Shown: in pieces, positions 10,119 to 20,617 of the stretch | Layout of the letters: every line of letters starts with the position of its first letter | Numbering within the stretch: position 1 is the stretch's first letter | DNA from: Zoogloea sp041911615 | GTDB taxonomy: Bacteria; Pseudomonadota; Gammaproteobacteria; Burkholderiales; Rhodocyclaceae | Direction of reading: 5' to 3' | Length of the DNA stretch: 38,272 bases | Assembly: GCF_041911615.1 (NCBI RefSeq) | Contig: NZ_JAYROR010000130.1 | Location: forward strand, 1-38,272 | Notes under the pieces: model-generated | Databases searched by the model: none | Told to the model about the DNA's origin: nothing | Seen by the model: the letters and a program-made list of their open reading frames with translations, nothing else | Translations under genes and position numbers: made by a program

Positions 10119-11398
10119 CACAGTGCCTCCACCAGCATTGCGCCACCCAGACCACCGCCGATGCAGATGCTGGCGATCCCCCGCTTGCCGCCGGTGCGGC
10201 GCAGCGCGTGGAGCAGATGCAGCACGATGCGCGCCCCGCTCGCCCCCACCGGATGGCCCAGCGCCACCGCGCCGCCATCCAAGTTGAGCTTGGCCGGGTC
10301 GATGGCGCCCAGCGCGCCGGGCAGGCCGAGGCGCGTGCGGCAGTATTCATCGCTCTGCCAGGCTTTCAGGCAGGCGATCACCTGGGCCGCGAAGGCTTCG
10401 TTGATCTCCCACAGGTCGATGTCGTCGCGCCCCAGGCCATTGCGCATGAGGATCGGCGAGGCGGCATGTACCGGGCCGAGGCCCATGCGCTCCGGCTCCA
10501 GCCCCGCCCATTGGGCATCCACGATGCGGCCGATGGGCGTAAGGCCGTGCTGCTGAACGGCGTCTTCGGAGGCGAGGATCAGCCACGCCGCGCCGTCGGT
10601 GATCTGCGAGCTGTTGCCCGGCGTGACGCGACCGTATTTCTTGTCGAAGAAGGGCTTGAGCTTGGCGAGGCCGGCCATCGAGGCATCGCGACGCAAGCCA
10701 TCGTCCTGGGCGTAGACGGTGCCATCCTTGTCCACCAGCGGCACGATCTCCTCAAAATGCCCGGCGTCCTGGGCGGCGGCCACGCGGCGGTGGCTCTCCA
10801 CCGCAAAGGCATCCATGTCGTCGCGGGTGATGCCGAATTCGAAGGCCAGGTTCTCGGCGGTCTGCCCCATCAACTGGCCGACAATGGGGTCGGTCAGCCC
10901 CTTCATGATGCCGATCACCGGCGCCAGGTAGCCGAGCTTGAAGCGCCGGATCATCGCCAGCTTGTCGCCGAGGCTGCGCGCGCCCATCCAGCCGGCGAAC
11001 CAGCGCACCATCGGGTCGGAATACAGCAGCGGCGCCCGCGAGAGCGCATCCACGCCGCCGGCCAGCACCAGCTGCGCACGGCCACGCTGGATGTTGGCGA
11101 TGGCGGAGTCGATGGCCTGCATCCCCGACGCGCAGTTGCGCATCACCGTCCAGCCCGGCACGTCGATCCCGCAGCCCATGCGCAGGGCCACCACGCGGCC
11201 GATGTTCACCTCGTCGGGCGACGGCGCGGCGCAGCCGAGGATCACCTCGTCCAGCTGGTCCGGCGCAAAGCGCTGGCGAGCCAGCAGCGCGCTGCCGGCG
11301 GCGGTGGCGAGGTCGGACGCGGCGAACGGCCCCGGCGCGTTCCTCGCCTTGAGGAAGGGCGTGCGCGCCCCGTCGATGATGTAGATCGGCTGGTTCAT
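10118..11398 (-). CDS. fadI: Acetyl-CoA acyltransferase, FadI type
   Basis: Beta-subunit thiolase of the fatty acid oxidation complex. The 426 residues match FadI (about 436) better than FadA (about 390). Catalytic residues: Cys89 in MRNCASGMQAI, the NEAFAAQ loop, His382 in GGAVALGHPVGASG and Cys412 in ICIGGGLGG. The N-terminus IYIIDGARTPFLKAR is typical. A GTG four codons upstream directly abuts the fadE stop (TGA then GTG); I prefer the ATG because it begins at the conserved N-terminus, but neither has a clear ribosome binding site, so translation is probably coupled to fadE. It overlaps the FadJ start by one base. Confidence 0.93.
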   Translation of the reverse strand: MNQPIYIIDGARTPFLKARNAPGPFAASDLATAAGSALLARQRFAPDQLDEVILGCAAPSPDEVNIGRVVALRMGCGIDVPGWTVMRNCASGMQAIDSAIANIQRGRAQLVLAGGVDALSRAPLLYSDPMVRWFAGWMGARSLGDKLAMIRRFKLGYLAPVIGIMKGLTDPIVGQLMGQTAENLAFEFGITRDDMDAFAVESHRRVAAAQDAGHFEEIVPLVDKDGTVYAQDDGLRRDASMAGLAKLKPFFDKKYGRVTPGNSSQITDGAAWLILASEDAVQQHGLTPIGRIVDAQWAGLEPERMGLGPVHAASPILMRNGLGRDDIDLWEINEAFAAQVIACLKAWQSDEYCRTRLGLPGALGAIDPAKLNLDGGAVALGHPVGASGARIVLHLLHALRRTGGKRGIASICIGGGLGGAMLVEAL

Positions 11399-11410
11399 GG
11401 CGGTCGGCAC

Positions 11411-13888
11411 TCAGGCGGCCTGTTTGTGCGGTTCGGTCACGTCGGCGAGCGCCTCGCGCAGGCCGAAATCGTAGGGAAAGTCGTCGACGCGGATCACCTT
11501 GTCGCGCAGCTCGGCGCGGCGCTTGAGGGTGCGATAGTCGTCCTGACTGAGCACGCCGGCGGCGAGGGCCGCGTCGTGGATCGCATCGACGCCACCGCCG
11601 ATCAGCAGGCCGGGCTGGAACTGCCCGCGCTTGATCGCCTGGCGCAGCCGTGCCTCGATGGGCTCGGCGGCGATGGTGGCGGTGAGCGCGGCCTCGAGGG
11701 CGCCCACCGGCTCCTCCAGATCGGTAGGCAGGAAGACGTCGCTGGTGAGGCGATCGCGAGCCGACGAGGGGTTGATCAGCAGGCTCGCCACCTCGTGCCC
11801 CAACTTGTCGGACGGCACCACGTAGGGGCGCCCGAGCGGGAAAACCACGATCCGGCGCAGCACGGTGGCGAACAGGCGGTTGGGGAAATTGGCGATCACG
11901 CCCTCGAAAGCGCCCTGAATCTTGAACATGCAATCCCAGATCGCCCAGTCGAGCAGCGGCCGGTCGGCGGCCTGACGGCCTTCGTCTTCGTAGCGCTTGA
12001 GGGTGGCCGAGGCCAGATACATCAACGAGAGGATGTCGCCCAGACGCGCCGACAGTTTTTCCTTGCGCTTGAGCGCGCCGCCGAGGGTGCCCATCGAGAG
12101 ATCCGCGATGAACGCGAAGGCGGCCGAGAAGCGCGTGAGCTGCTGGTAGTAGCGGCGCGTCTCGGGCGCGATGTTGTCCGGCACCGACACGAAGTGCGAG
12201 CCGGTCAGGCCCATCACCAGCGCCCGGGCGGCGTTATTGACGGTGTAGCCGATGTGGCCCCAGAAGGCGTCGTCGAAAGCTTTGAGATCACCGCCGCGGG
12301 CGGCATCCATCTCCTTGAGCACGTAGGGATGGCAGCGGATCGCGCCCTGGCCGAAGAGGATCAAGCTGCGGGTCAGGATGTTCGCCCCCTCGACGGTGAT
12401 GCCCACCGGCACCTGCTGGTAGGCGCGGCCCAGGAAGTTCTGCGGACCCAGGCAGATGCCCTTGCCGCCGATCACGTCCATGCCGTCGTTCACCGACTGG
12501 CGGGCGCGTTCGGTCACGTGATATTTAACGATGGCCGACACGACCGACGGCTTCTCGCCCAGGTCGATGGCGCCGGCGGTCATGACCCGCGCGGCGTCGC
12601 ACAGGTAGGCGTTGGCGCCGATGCGGGTCAGCGCCTCCTCGACGCCCTCGAACTTGCCCACCGCCGTCTTGAACTGGTAGCGCACGCGGGCATAGGCGCC
12701 CACCGCGCGGGCCGTCATCTTGAGCATGCCGGTGTTGGAACCGGGCAGCGAGATCGAGCGCCCGGCCGCCAGGCACTCCATCAGCATCCGCCAGCCCTGC
12801 CCCGCCATCGCCGGCCCGCCGATGATGAACTCGAGCGGCATGAACACGTCGGTACCGCGGATCGGGCCGTTCATCCACACCGCGTTGAGCGGAAAGTGGC
12901 GACGGCCGATGCTCACGCCCGGATGGTCGTGGGGCACCAGCGCGCAGGTGATGCCCAGGTCTTCCACGTCGCCCAGCAGGTGCTGCGGGTCGTACAGGCG
13001 GAAAGCCAGCCCGAACACCGTGCACACCGGCGCCAGGGTGATGTAGCGCTTGTCGAAGCTCACGCGCATCCCCAGCACCTCGCGGCCCTGGTGGATGCCG
13101 CGGCACACCACGCCGGAATCCGGAATCGAGGCCGCATCCGAGCCCGCCCACGGGCTGGTCAGCGCAAAGGCCGGAATGTCCTGCCCGCTGGCAAGGCGCG
13201 GCAAGTAGTGCTGCTTCTGCTCCGGCGTGCCGTAGTGCAGCAGCAGCTCGGCCGGGCCGAGGGAGTTGGGCACCATCACCGTCACGGCAGGCGCCGACGA
13301 GCGGGTGGACAGCTTGGTGACCACCTGCGAGTGGGCGTAGGCCGAGAAGCCCTTGCCGCCGTATTCCTTGGGAATGATCATCCCGAGGAAGCCCTTCTCC
13401 TTGATGTATTGCCAGACCTGCGCCGGCATGTCCTGGCGCTGGGTGCATTCCCAATCGTTGGTGAGGCGGCACAGCTCGGCGGTCTCCACGTCGAGAAAGC
13501 GTTGCTCCTCGGGCGTCAGTTGCGGCCGGGGAAAAGCCAGCAGCTTGCGCCAGTCGGGCCGACCGGCGAACAGCTCGCCCTCCCACCATACGGTACCCGC
13601 TTCCAGTGCATCCTTTTCAGTCTGCGACATCGACGGGAGCGCCTTGCGGAACGGGCCGAAGATCGCCGCGGTCACCAGCGCGCGGCGCAATGGCCGCAGC
13701 ACGAACAGCCCCCCCAGCACCGCCAGCGTCGCGAGCGCGCCGATCAGCACCGGCTGCGACCACCCCGCCAGCCAGCCCAGCGCCGCCAGCCACACCAGCC
13801 CTGCCCCGTACCAGGCAAAAAAAGGCGCTCGCCCGTAGGCGAGCGCGACCACCAGGGGAGGGAGGGAAACCAGAAACCAGTAAGCCAT
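11411..13888 (-). CDS. fadE: Acyl-CoA dehydrogenase, FadE type
   Basis: FAD enzyme for the first oxidation of beta-oxidation, acyl-CoA to trans-2-enoyl-CoA. At 825 residues it belongs to the long FadE class (E. coli 814), not the usual 380-residue dehydrogenases. The N-terminus has two or three hydrophobic segments (about residues 2-75) that should anchor it in the inner membrane. The dehydrogenase core includes KEKGFLGMIIPKEYGGKGFS, the flavin-region segment ALTSPWAGSDAASIPDSG and NILTRSLILFGQGAIRCHP, followed by the extra C-terminal FadE domain. The start ATG has GAGGAG eight bases upstream; a frame extension of ten codons lacks such a site. It lies 53 bp after the TetR gene and abuts fadI, so one transcript is likely. 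Confidence 0.94.
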   Translation of the reverse strand: MAYWFLVSLPPLVVALAYGRAPFFAWYGAGLVWLAALGWLAGWSQPVLIGALATLAVLGGLFVLRPLRRALVTAAIFGPFRKALPSMSQTEKDALEAGTVWWEGELFAGRPDWRKLLAFPRPQLTPEEQRFLDVETAELCRLTNDWECTQRQDMPAQVWQYIKEKGFLGMIIPKEYGGKGFSAYAHSQVVTKLSTRSSAPAVTVMVPNSLGPAELLLHYGTPEQKQHYLPRLASGQDIPAFALTSPWAGSDAASIPDSGVVCRGIHQGREVLGMRVSFDKRYITLAPVCTVFGLAFRLYDPQHLLGDVEDLGITCALVPHDHPGVSIGRRHFPLNAVWMNGPIRGTDVFMPLEFIIGGPAMAGQGWRMLMECLAAGRSISLPGSNTGMLKMTARAVGAYARVRYQFKTAVGKFEGVEEALTRIGANAYLCDAARVMTAGAIDLGEKPSVVSAIVKYHVTERARQSVNDGMDVIGGKGICLGPQNFLGRAYQQVPVGITVEGANILTRSLILFGQGAIRCHPYVLKEMDAARGGDLKAFDDAFWGHIGYTVNNAARALVMGLTGSHFVSVPDNIAPETRRYYQQLTRFSAAFAFIADLSMGTLGGALKRKEKLSARLGDILSLMYLASATLKRYEDEGRQAADRPLLDWAIWDCMFKIQGAFEGVIANFPNRLFATVLRRIVVFPLGRPYVVPSDKLGHEVASLLINPSSARDRLTSDVFLPTDLEEPVGALEAALTATIAAEPIEARLRQAIKRGQFQPGLLIGGGVDAIHDAALAAGVLSQDDYRTLKRRAELRDKVIRVDDFPYDFGLREALADVTEPHKQAA

Positions 13889-13941
13889 GAAATGTCTCCT
13901 CGCGTGCGGGGCCGTCATTCGCGGCCCGCGTCATGTTTTGT

Positions 13942-14610
13942 CTAGGGATTGGCCCCGAAATCCGCCAGCGGCGCCCGCAGGCCGCCAAGCAGGAAACTCA
14001 TCAGCCGGGGCGCCAGCCGCGCCGGCTCCTCGTCGTCGAATTTGCCGGTGACGAGTTGCAGTGCGTCGGTGCCGGCAATCGCGTACGACATCGCGCCCAT
14101 CATGAAATGGAAACGCCACAGGATTTCCTTGCGCTCAACCTCGGGCAGCGCCCGGTACAGCGCCGACAGGAAGCGCTCGACGCACTCGGCGTATTCCTCG
14201 GCCAGAAACTTGCGCACGAACTCGTTGGGCTCGGTGTAGGTGCGCCCGAGCAGGCACATGAAGGTATGCCCGCCGCCCTCCACGTCGGCCGCCATTCGCA
14301 GCGCGGTGCCGAAAAACGCATCGACGATCCGGCTCGGCTTGAGCGGCGCGCCTGCCGCTTCGGTCTCCATCCGGTCGAGCACGGCCAAGCGCGCCTTGTT
14401 CAGATCGGTGAGACGACGCCGAAACACGTCCTGAATCAGCAGCTCCTTCGTGCCGAAGTGGTAGTTCACCGCCGCGAGATTCACGCCGGCGCTGCCGGTG
14501 ATCATGCGCATCGACGTCCCGTCGAAGCCATGCTCCATGAACAACACCTCGGCCGCATCGAGGATGCGGATGCGGGTATCGGCGGAATGTCTGGACGTAT
14601 CGTCGCGCAT
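13942..14610 (-). CDS. TetR-family repressor (fatty-acid regulon, second copy)
   Basis: A 222-residue TetR repressor. The DNA-binding domain covers about residues 13-58: RIRILDAAEVLFMEHGFDG, then MRMITGSAGVNLAAVNYHFGTK. Alignment by eye with the TetR at 5621-6292 shows nearly the same helix-turn-helix and a related C-terminal domain with an AMSYAIAGTDALQ segment (AYAMAGKDVMR in the other). It heads the probable operon TetR-fadE-fadI-fadJ-thioesterase and starts about 30 bp downstream of a palindromic operator that overlaps its own -10 box, so autorepression is likely. The function resembles PsrA/FadP-type fatty-acid regulators; which name applies cannot be settled from sequence alone. Confidence 0.9.
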   Translation of the reverse strand: MRDDTSRHSADTRIRILDAAEVLFMEHGFDGTSMRMITGSAGVNLAAVNYHFGTKELLIQDVFRRRLTDLNKARLAVLDRMETEAAGAPLKPSRIVDAFFGTALRMAADVEGGGHTFMCLLGRTYTEPNEFVRKFLAEEYAECVERFLSALYRALPEVERKEILWRFHFMMGAMSYAIAGTDALQLVTGKFDDEEPARLAPRLMSFLLGGLRAPLADFGANP

Positions 14611-14640
14611 GGTCGGATTCGGTAAAACGGGTTATTCGCA

Positions 14641-14662
14641 GAATCAAACAACTGTTTTAATC
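14641..14662. promoter_or_regulatory. Palindromic TetR-type operator upstream of the second TetR gene
   Basis: 22-bp imperfect palindrome (8 of 10 arm positions symmetric around AC) with core AACAACTGTT, 17 of 22 positions identical to the fadN operator at 5559-5580. It overlaps the -10 box by three bases in the same register as at fadN, so a bound repressor would block RNA polymerase. Confidence 0.75.
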
Positions 14663-14687
14663 ATACGTTTACTTTTTTTGATGTCAA
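14660..14687 (-). promoter_or_regulatory. Sigma-70 promoter of the TetR-fadE-fadI-fadJ operon
   Basis: On the minus strand a perfect -35 TTGACA (14687-14682) and -10 TATGAT (14665-14660) are separated by 16 bp in a locally AT-rich patch. Transcription would begin near 14653, inside the operator, about 40 bp before the TetR start codon. The stretch from 14688 to 14859 shows no supportable gene. Confidence 0.75.
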
Positions 14688-14859
14688 CAGATGTCGCGCG
14701 CTGACGAGTGCGGCAAGCCGCCCCTCACCGCGTACGCCGGAGGCGCGGGGGCACCGCTCTGGCAATCGGAATATGTGACGAACGGCAGACGAGCGCCGAC
14801 AGCGGCAGGCGTCGGGAGACGCGCCGCGCAATGTGGAACGACGGACGGCGTCGGAGGGG

Positions 14860-15450
14860 CTACGCGAGCCCGACGCCGATCAGCGGCACATCGGGCAGAT
14901 TGCGCAGCACCGCGGCGTAGTCGGGCTGCGAGGTGAGCACCGCGACGACGCTCGGCAGCGGTTCGGCCCAGATTTCGGGCAGATCGCGCTCCTGCGGCTC
15001 GCGGATCGGAAAGGCCAGCCGCTCGACCGGCGGCGTGAACTGCGCATCGACGCCGGGCTTGTTGCCACGCGCGTCGATGCGATACCAGCCGTGGTCGTCC
15101 AGCCACACCGCGTTGAGCCCGTGCAGGCAGTACGGCGCGCCGGCGTCGCCCACCGACAGACGCTGGTAGCACAACCCGGTCGGCACGGCATTGGCCCGCA
15201 GCAGTGCAGCAAGCAGGTGACTTTTGGCATAGCAGTAACCGGTGCGGTGCCGCAGCGCCTCGGAGGCCCGGCAGGTGACCGGATTGAGCCGGTAATCCGA
15301 GCTGTGGCGGATCTCGTCGCGCACGAAGGTGAAGCAACGCGCGATCAGCTCGGCCTTTGATGCGGCGCCGACCGCCAGCGCGCGCGCCTGCGCCGCCACG
15401 TCGGGGTGGTCGTGATCGATGTAGCGGCTGGCGGCGAGATAAGCGTGCAT
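14860..15450 (-). CDS. Transglutaminase-like domain protein
   Basis: A 196-residue protein made of one transglutaminase-like (papain-fold) domain. The catalytic triad is visible: Cys73 in GYCYAKSHLLAALLRA, His110 in YCLHGLNAVWL and Asp126 in WYRIDARGNKPG. The first 60 residues, with CFTFVRDEIRHSSDY, are typical of the bacterial family, usually annotated as transglutaminase-like cysteine peptidase or amidase. There is no signal peptide, so it should be cytoplasmic. It is divergent from the PepD gene with a 192-bp gap. No substrate is known for close relatives; a role in peptide or amide turnover is only suggested by the neighbour. Confidence 0.85.
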   Translation of the reverse strand: MHAYLAASRYIDHDHPDVAAQARALAVGAASKAELIARCFTFVRDEIRHSSDYRLNPVTCRASEALRHRTGYCYAKSHLLAALLRANAVPTGLCYQRLSVGDAGAPYCLHGLNAVWLDDHGWYRIDARGNKPGVDAQFTPPVERLAFPIREPQERDLPEIWAEPLPSVVAVLTSQPDYAAVLRNLPDVPLIGVGLA

Positions 15451-15642
15451 GAGGCGATTCCGGTGGATGCGGGCGGGAGGCGGAGGTCGAGCTTACGTCG
15501 CCGGCGCTCCGCTGTCGAATGTCATCGGCTGGACCCGCCGTCCGCCCCTTGACGCACCGCCGCATCCCTCCGATCCTTGGCACCTTCGCTCGAAGCCCGA
15601 GCCCCCGCCGTTGCCTCCCGTTTGCCTTTCGACCTACTCGCC

Positions 15643-17106
15643 ATGTCCGCCCTGCCCGCCGCCTTTGCCGATCTCGAACCCGCCGCCGTCTGGCGCCACT
15701 TCGCCACCCTGTGCGAAATCCCCCGCCCCTCGAAGGGCGAAGCGGCCATCCGGGCCCACCTTCACGCCTGGGCGCGGGCCCGGGGCCTGGACGCCCGGGT
15801 CGATGCCGCGGGCAACCTGATCGTCCGCAAGCCCGCCAGCCCTGGCCACGAAACCGCCCCCGGCGTGGTGCTGCAGACCCACCTGGACATGGTCTGCCAG
15901 AAGAATGCCGGCATCGACCACGACTTCACCCGCGACCCGATCCGCCCGGTACGCCGCGACGGCTGGCTGGTGGCCGACGACACCAGCCTGGGCGCCGACA
16001 ACGGCATCGGCGTCGCCCTCGCCCTGGCGGTGCTCGAGGACGCGTCGCTCGCCCATGGCCCCGTCGAAGCGCTGTTCACCGTCGACGAAGAGGCGGGCAT
16101 GGGCGGCGCCCAGGGGCTCGAGCCCGAGGTGCTGGCGGGGCGCTTGATGCTCAACCTCGACACCGAGGACTGGGGCGAGTTCTACCTGGGCTGCGCCGGC
16201 GGCCTGGACGTGAATGTCGCCCGCCCGGCCACGCCAGCGCCGCTACCGGCGGGCGTCGAGGTGTGGCAGATCGGCCTCGCGGGCCTGCGCGGCGGGCATT
16301 CCGGGGTCAATATTCACGAGGAGCGCGGAAACGCCATCAAACTGCTGGTGCGGGTACTGCGCGATCTCGAAAAGCGTTTCGTGCTGCGCCTGGCGACGCT
16401 GGAAGGCGGCACCGCCCGCAACGCCCTGCCCCGCGAGGCCCGCGCCACCGTCGCCCTGCCCGCCGGCAGCGGCGGCGCGCTGACCGCCGCTCTGGCGGAC
16501 TGGCAGACCCAGCTCGCCCTCGAACTCAAGGGGGTGGACGACGGCGTCCGCATCGACGCTGCGCCGGCCCGCGCCGACGCCCTCCTCGCCGAGACCGAGC
16601 AGGCGGTGTGGCTGGCCTCGCTGCACGCCGCGCCCCACGGCGTCCGGCGGCGCAGCCTCAGCGTCCCCGGCGTGGTGGAAACCTCCAACAACCTGGGCAT
16701 GGTCGCGCTGGGGCCGGACGGGGGAAGCTGCAACTTCATGGTCCGCTCCCTCCTCGATGCCGGCAGCACGGCGCTGGCCGAGGAGATCGTCAGCCTCTTC
16801 GCGCTGTCCGGCACCCGGGCCGAGGCCACCGGCCATTACCCGGGCTGGGCGCCCGATCCGGCATCGCCGCTGCTCGCCCGCTGCCGGCGGGTGTTCTCAC
16901 GGGACTTCGGCGGCGAGGCGGCGGTGCAGGTCGTCCATGCCGGACTGGAGTGCGGAATCATCGGCGCAAAATATCCGGGCATGGACACGGTCTCGTTCGG
17001 CCCCACCATCCGCGGCGCCCACGCCCCCGGCGAGCGGGTCGAGATCGACACCGTCGCCAAGGCCTGGCGACTGCTCACGGCAATCCTCGCCGACATCGCG
17101 GCCTGA
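15643..17106 (+). CDS. pepD: Aminoacyl-histidine dipeptidase (PepD, M20 family)
   Basis: Cytoplasmic zinc dipeptidase cleaving Xaa-His dipeptides such as carnosine and other unblocked dipeptides. The 487 residues match E. coli PepD (485). Metal-site and catalytic motifs: QTHLDMVCQKN (His and Asp), GADNGIGVA (bridging Asp), TVDEEAGMGGAQGL (catalytic and metal Glu), LDTED and the C-terminal SFGPTIRGAHAPGERV (metal His). The dimerisation segment GGHSGVNIHEERGNAIKLL is also clear. I chose the ATG giving MSALPAAF; a TTG 22 codons upstream would add residues not typical of the family. It is followed after 5 bp by the beta-propeller dehydrogenase-like gene. Confidence 0.93.
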   Translation: MSALPAAFADLEPAAVWRHFATLCEIPRPSKGEAAIRAHLHAWARARGLDARVDAAGNLIVRKPASPGHETAPGVVLQTHLDMVCQKNAGIDHDFTRDPIRPVRRDGWLVADDTSLGADNGIGVALALAVLEDASLAHGPVEALFTVDEEAGMGGAQGLEPEVLAGRLMLNLDTEDWGEFYLGCAGGLDVNVARPATPAPLPAGVEVWQIGLAGLRGGHSGVNIHEERGNAIKLLVRVLRDLEKRFVLRLATLEGGTARNALPREARATVALPAGSGGALTAALADWQTQLALELKGVDDGVRIDAAPARADALLAETEQAVWLASLHAAPHGVRRRSLSVPGVVETSNNLGMVALGPDGGSCNFMVRSLLDAGSTALAEEIVSLFALSGTRAEATGHYPGWAPDPASPLLARCRRVFSRDFGGEAAVQVVHAGLECGIIGAKYPGMDTVSFGPTIRGAHAPGERVEIDTVAKAWRLLTAILADIAA

Positions 17107-17111
17107 TCGCC

Positions 17112-18302
17112 GTGCGCCGCCTCCTGGCCACCGTGCTCGGCGCCCTGGTGCTCGCCACCGTCGGGCCCGCCCGGGCGGCGCCCCGCGATGACGGGTATCG
17201 CACCCACGGCCAGTGCGGGGTGCTGCCCGCCGTGCGGCTGCACGTGGCCAAAGGCTTCTGCGTCGGCCTCGCTGCCCGCCGGCTGGGCCTGCCGCGCGGC
17301 GTGTTGCCGCTGCCCGACGGGCGCATCCTGGTGACCGACCTGGGCCGCTGGGATGCCGCCCGCGGCCGCCTGCTCGAACTCACCCCCCGCGCCGGCGGCT
17401 ACGACGTCCAGCCGCGCCTGACCGGCCTCGACCGCCCCCACGGCCTGCAGACCGGGCCCGACGGCGCGATCTACCTGGCCGAGGCGAGCCGCATCTCGCG
17501 CCTGCGCCTCGACCGCACACCGCCGGTGCTGGAGCCGGTCATCGTCAATCTGCCCGCCATCGGGCGTCATCCGCTGAAGCAGTTCGTCGTGGGCGCCGAC
17601 GGTGCCTTCTACGTGAATATCGGCTCGACCTCCGACCACTGCGAGGACGCACCCGAAGCCCGCGCCGACCTGCGCTGCCCCGAGGCCGAACGCCCGGCCG
17701 CCGGCGCCGCGATCTGGCGATACCGGCTGCGGGACGGCCGCTGGGAGGTGCAGGTGTTCGCGCGCGGCGTGCGCAACGCGATGGCCCTCGCCTTCGGCCC
17801 CGACGGCAGCCTGTGGCAGGGCGAGAACAGTCGCGACACGCTACCCGGCAACGCCGGCGGCGACACCCGCCCCGCCGACGAACTCAACCGAATCCGCGCC
17901 GGCAGCCATTACGGCTGGCCCTACTGCAGCGGCGCCGAGCCCTTCGACCCGGCCTTCGGCAAAGGCGACTGCCGTCGCTTCGCGGCCCCCGAACGCCTGC
18001 TGCCGGCCCACGCGGCACCGCTCGGCATGGCCTTCTACGACGCGCCCACGGCCCCCGCCGGCTGGCGGCGCAGCCTGGTCGTCACCTTTCACGGCTATCG
18101 CCGGCACGGCCACCGGATCGTCGCCTGGCCCCTCGATGCGGCCGGCACGCCGGCCAAGCGTTTCCGGATTCTGGTGGACGGCTGGCAGGCCGACGCGGAC
18201 CACCCGCTGGGCGCACCGACCGACATCAAGCCCGACGCCCTCGGGCGCCTGTGGGTCACCGAGGACCGCAACGGCACCCTGCTGATGCTTGCCCCCAACT
18301 GA
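17112..18302 (+). CDS. Secreted glucose/sorbosone dehydrogenase-like beta-propeller protein (probable PQQ-dependent sugar dehydrogenase family)
   Basis: A 396-residue exported protein related to soluble quinoprotein glucose dehydrogenase and aldose sugar dehydrogenase. A signal peptide (about residues 1-22, ending GPARA) precedes propeller blades with recurring LPDGRILVTD, GPDGAIYLAEASRI, GADGAFYVNIGSTSDHC and the family hallmark FARGVRNAMALAFGPDGSLWQGEN, then DELNRIRAGSHYGWPYC. Six or so cysteines suggest disulfides in the periplasm. The start is GTG, 5 bp after the pepD stop, without a strong ribosome binding site, so coupling to pepD is possible. Family membership is clear; PQQ dependence and substrate are inferred. 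The PQQ-related module 2.4 kb downstream makes a quinoprotein role plausible. Confidence 0.82.
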   Translation: MRRLLATVLGALVLATVGPARAAPRDDGYRTHGQCGVLPAVRLHVAKGFCVGLAARRLGLPRGVLPLPDGRILVTDLGRWDAARGRLLELTPRAGGYDVQPRLTGLDRPHGLQTGPDGAIYLAEASRISRLRLDRTPPVLEPVIVNLPAIGRHPLKQFVVGADGAFYVNIGSTSDHCEDAPEARADLRCPEAERPAAGAAIWRYRLRDGRWEVQVFARGVRNAMALAFGPDGSLWQGENSRDTLPGNAGGDTRPADELNRIRAGSHYGWPYCSGAEPFDPAFGKGDCRRFAAPERLLPAHAAPLGMAFYDAPTAPAGWRRSLVVTFHGYRRHGHRIVAWPLDAAGTPAKRFRILVDGWQADADHPLGAPTDIKPDALGRLWVTEDRNGTLLMLAPN

Positions 18303-18318
18303 CCGCCGGCGCCAGATG

Positions 18319-18349
18319 GCGAAAAAGCCCTCCGGAGAGGGCTTTTCGC
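18319..18349. terminator. Bidirectional terminator between convergent genes
   Basis: Inverted repeat with stem AAAAGCCCT / AGGGCTTTT around CCGGAG, extended by GCG / CGC. The T-run on the plus strand and the complementary A-run give a T-run for each direction, as expected between the convergent propeller and sigma-54 activator genes. Confidence 0.85.
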
Positions 18350-18368
18350 TCGGGTCAGGAAGCCGGGT

Positions 18369-20396
<2,028 letters not shown>

Positions 20397-20457
20397 CGTG
20401 TCTCTCCTCCGCATTGATACGGATTGTGTGCCGGGTTCATGCCCGGTTTTTAGTGGA

Positions 20458-20474
20458 TGCTCCAAAATGTAGCA
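20458..20474. promoter_or_regulatory. Candidate upstream activating sequence TGCTCCA-N3-TGTAGCA
   Basis: 17-bp palindrome with one mismatched pair, about 170-186 bp upstream of the predicted sigma-54 start and 62 bp upstream of the activator start codon. Further half-sites occur nearby: GGAACA at 20478, TGCTCC at 20501 and TGCTCC at 20596. A perfect version of the same 7-3-7 motif is inside the palindrome at 23005-23041. Position suits an enhancer for a Fis-type activator. Confidence 0.5.
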
Positions 20475-20617
20475 GTCGGAACATATTTCAGCAATGTGAC
20501 TGCTCCACCGCGCATCCCTTTCAGCAAATCCCGGGCCAGTTTATCGACCCATAAAAAAAACTGAAATTTCCAGTGTCCACGGACGAAACAGCCTTTGCTC
20601 CGACTGTGCCAAAAAGT

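Noticed and set aside
10208..13945. Very long open frame on the plus strand opposite fadI and fadE
   Set aside because: It is rich in His, Arg, Gly and Ala with no recognisable motifs and lies exactly antisense to clearly conserved enzymes; such frames are expected from the GC-biased third positions.
14691..14936. Small plus-strand open frames downstream of the TetR promoter
   Set aside because: They overlap the transglutaminase gene in antisense, have no ribosome binding site and no recognisable motifs.
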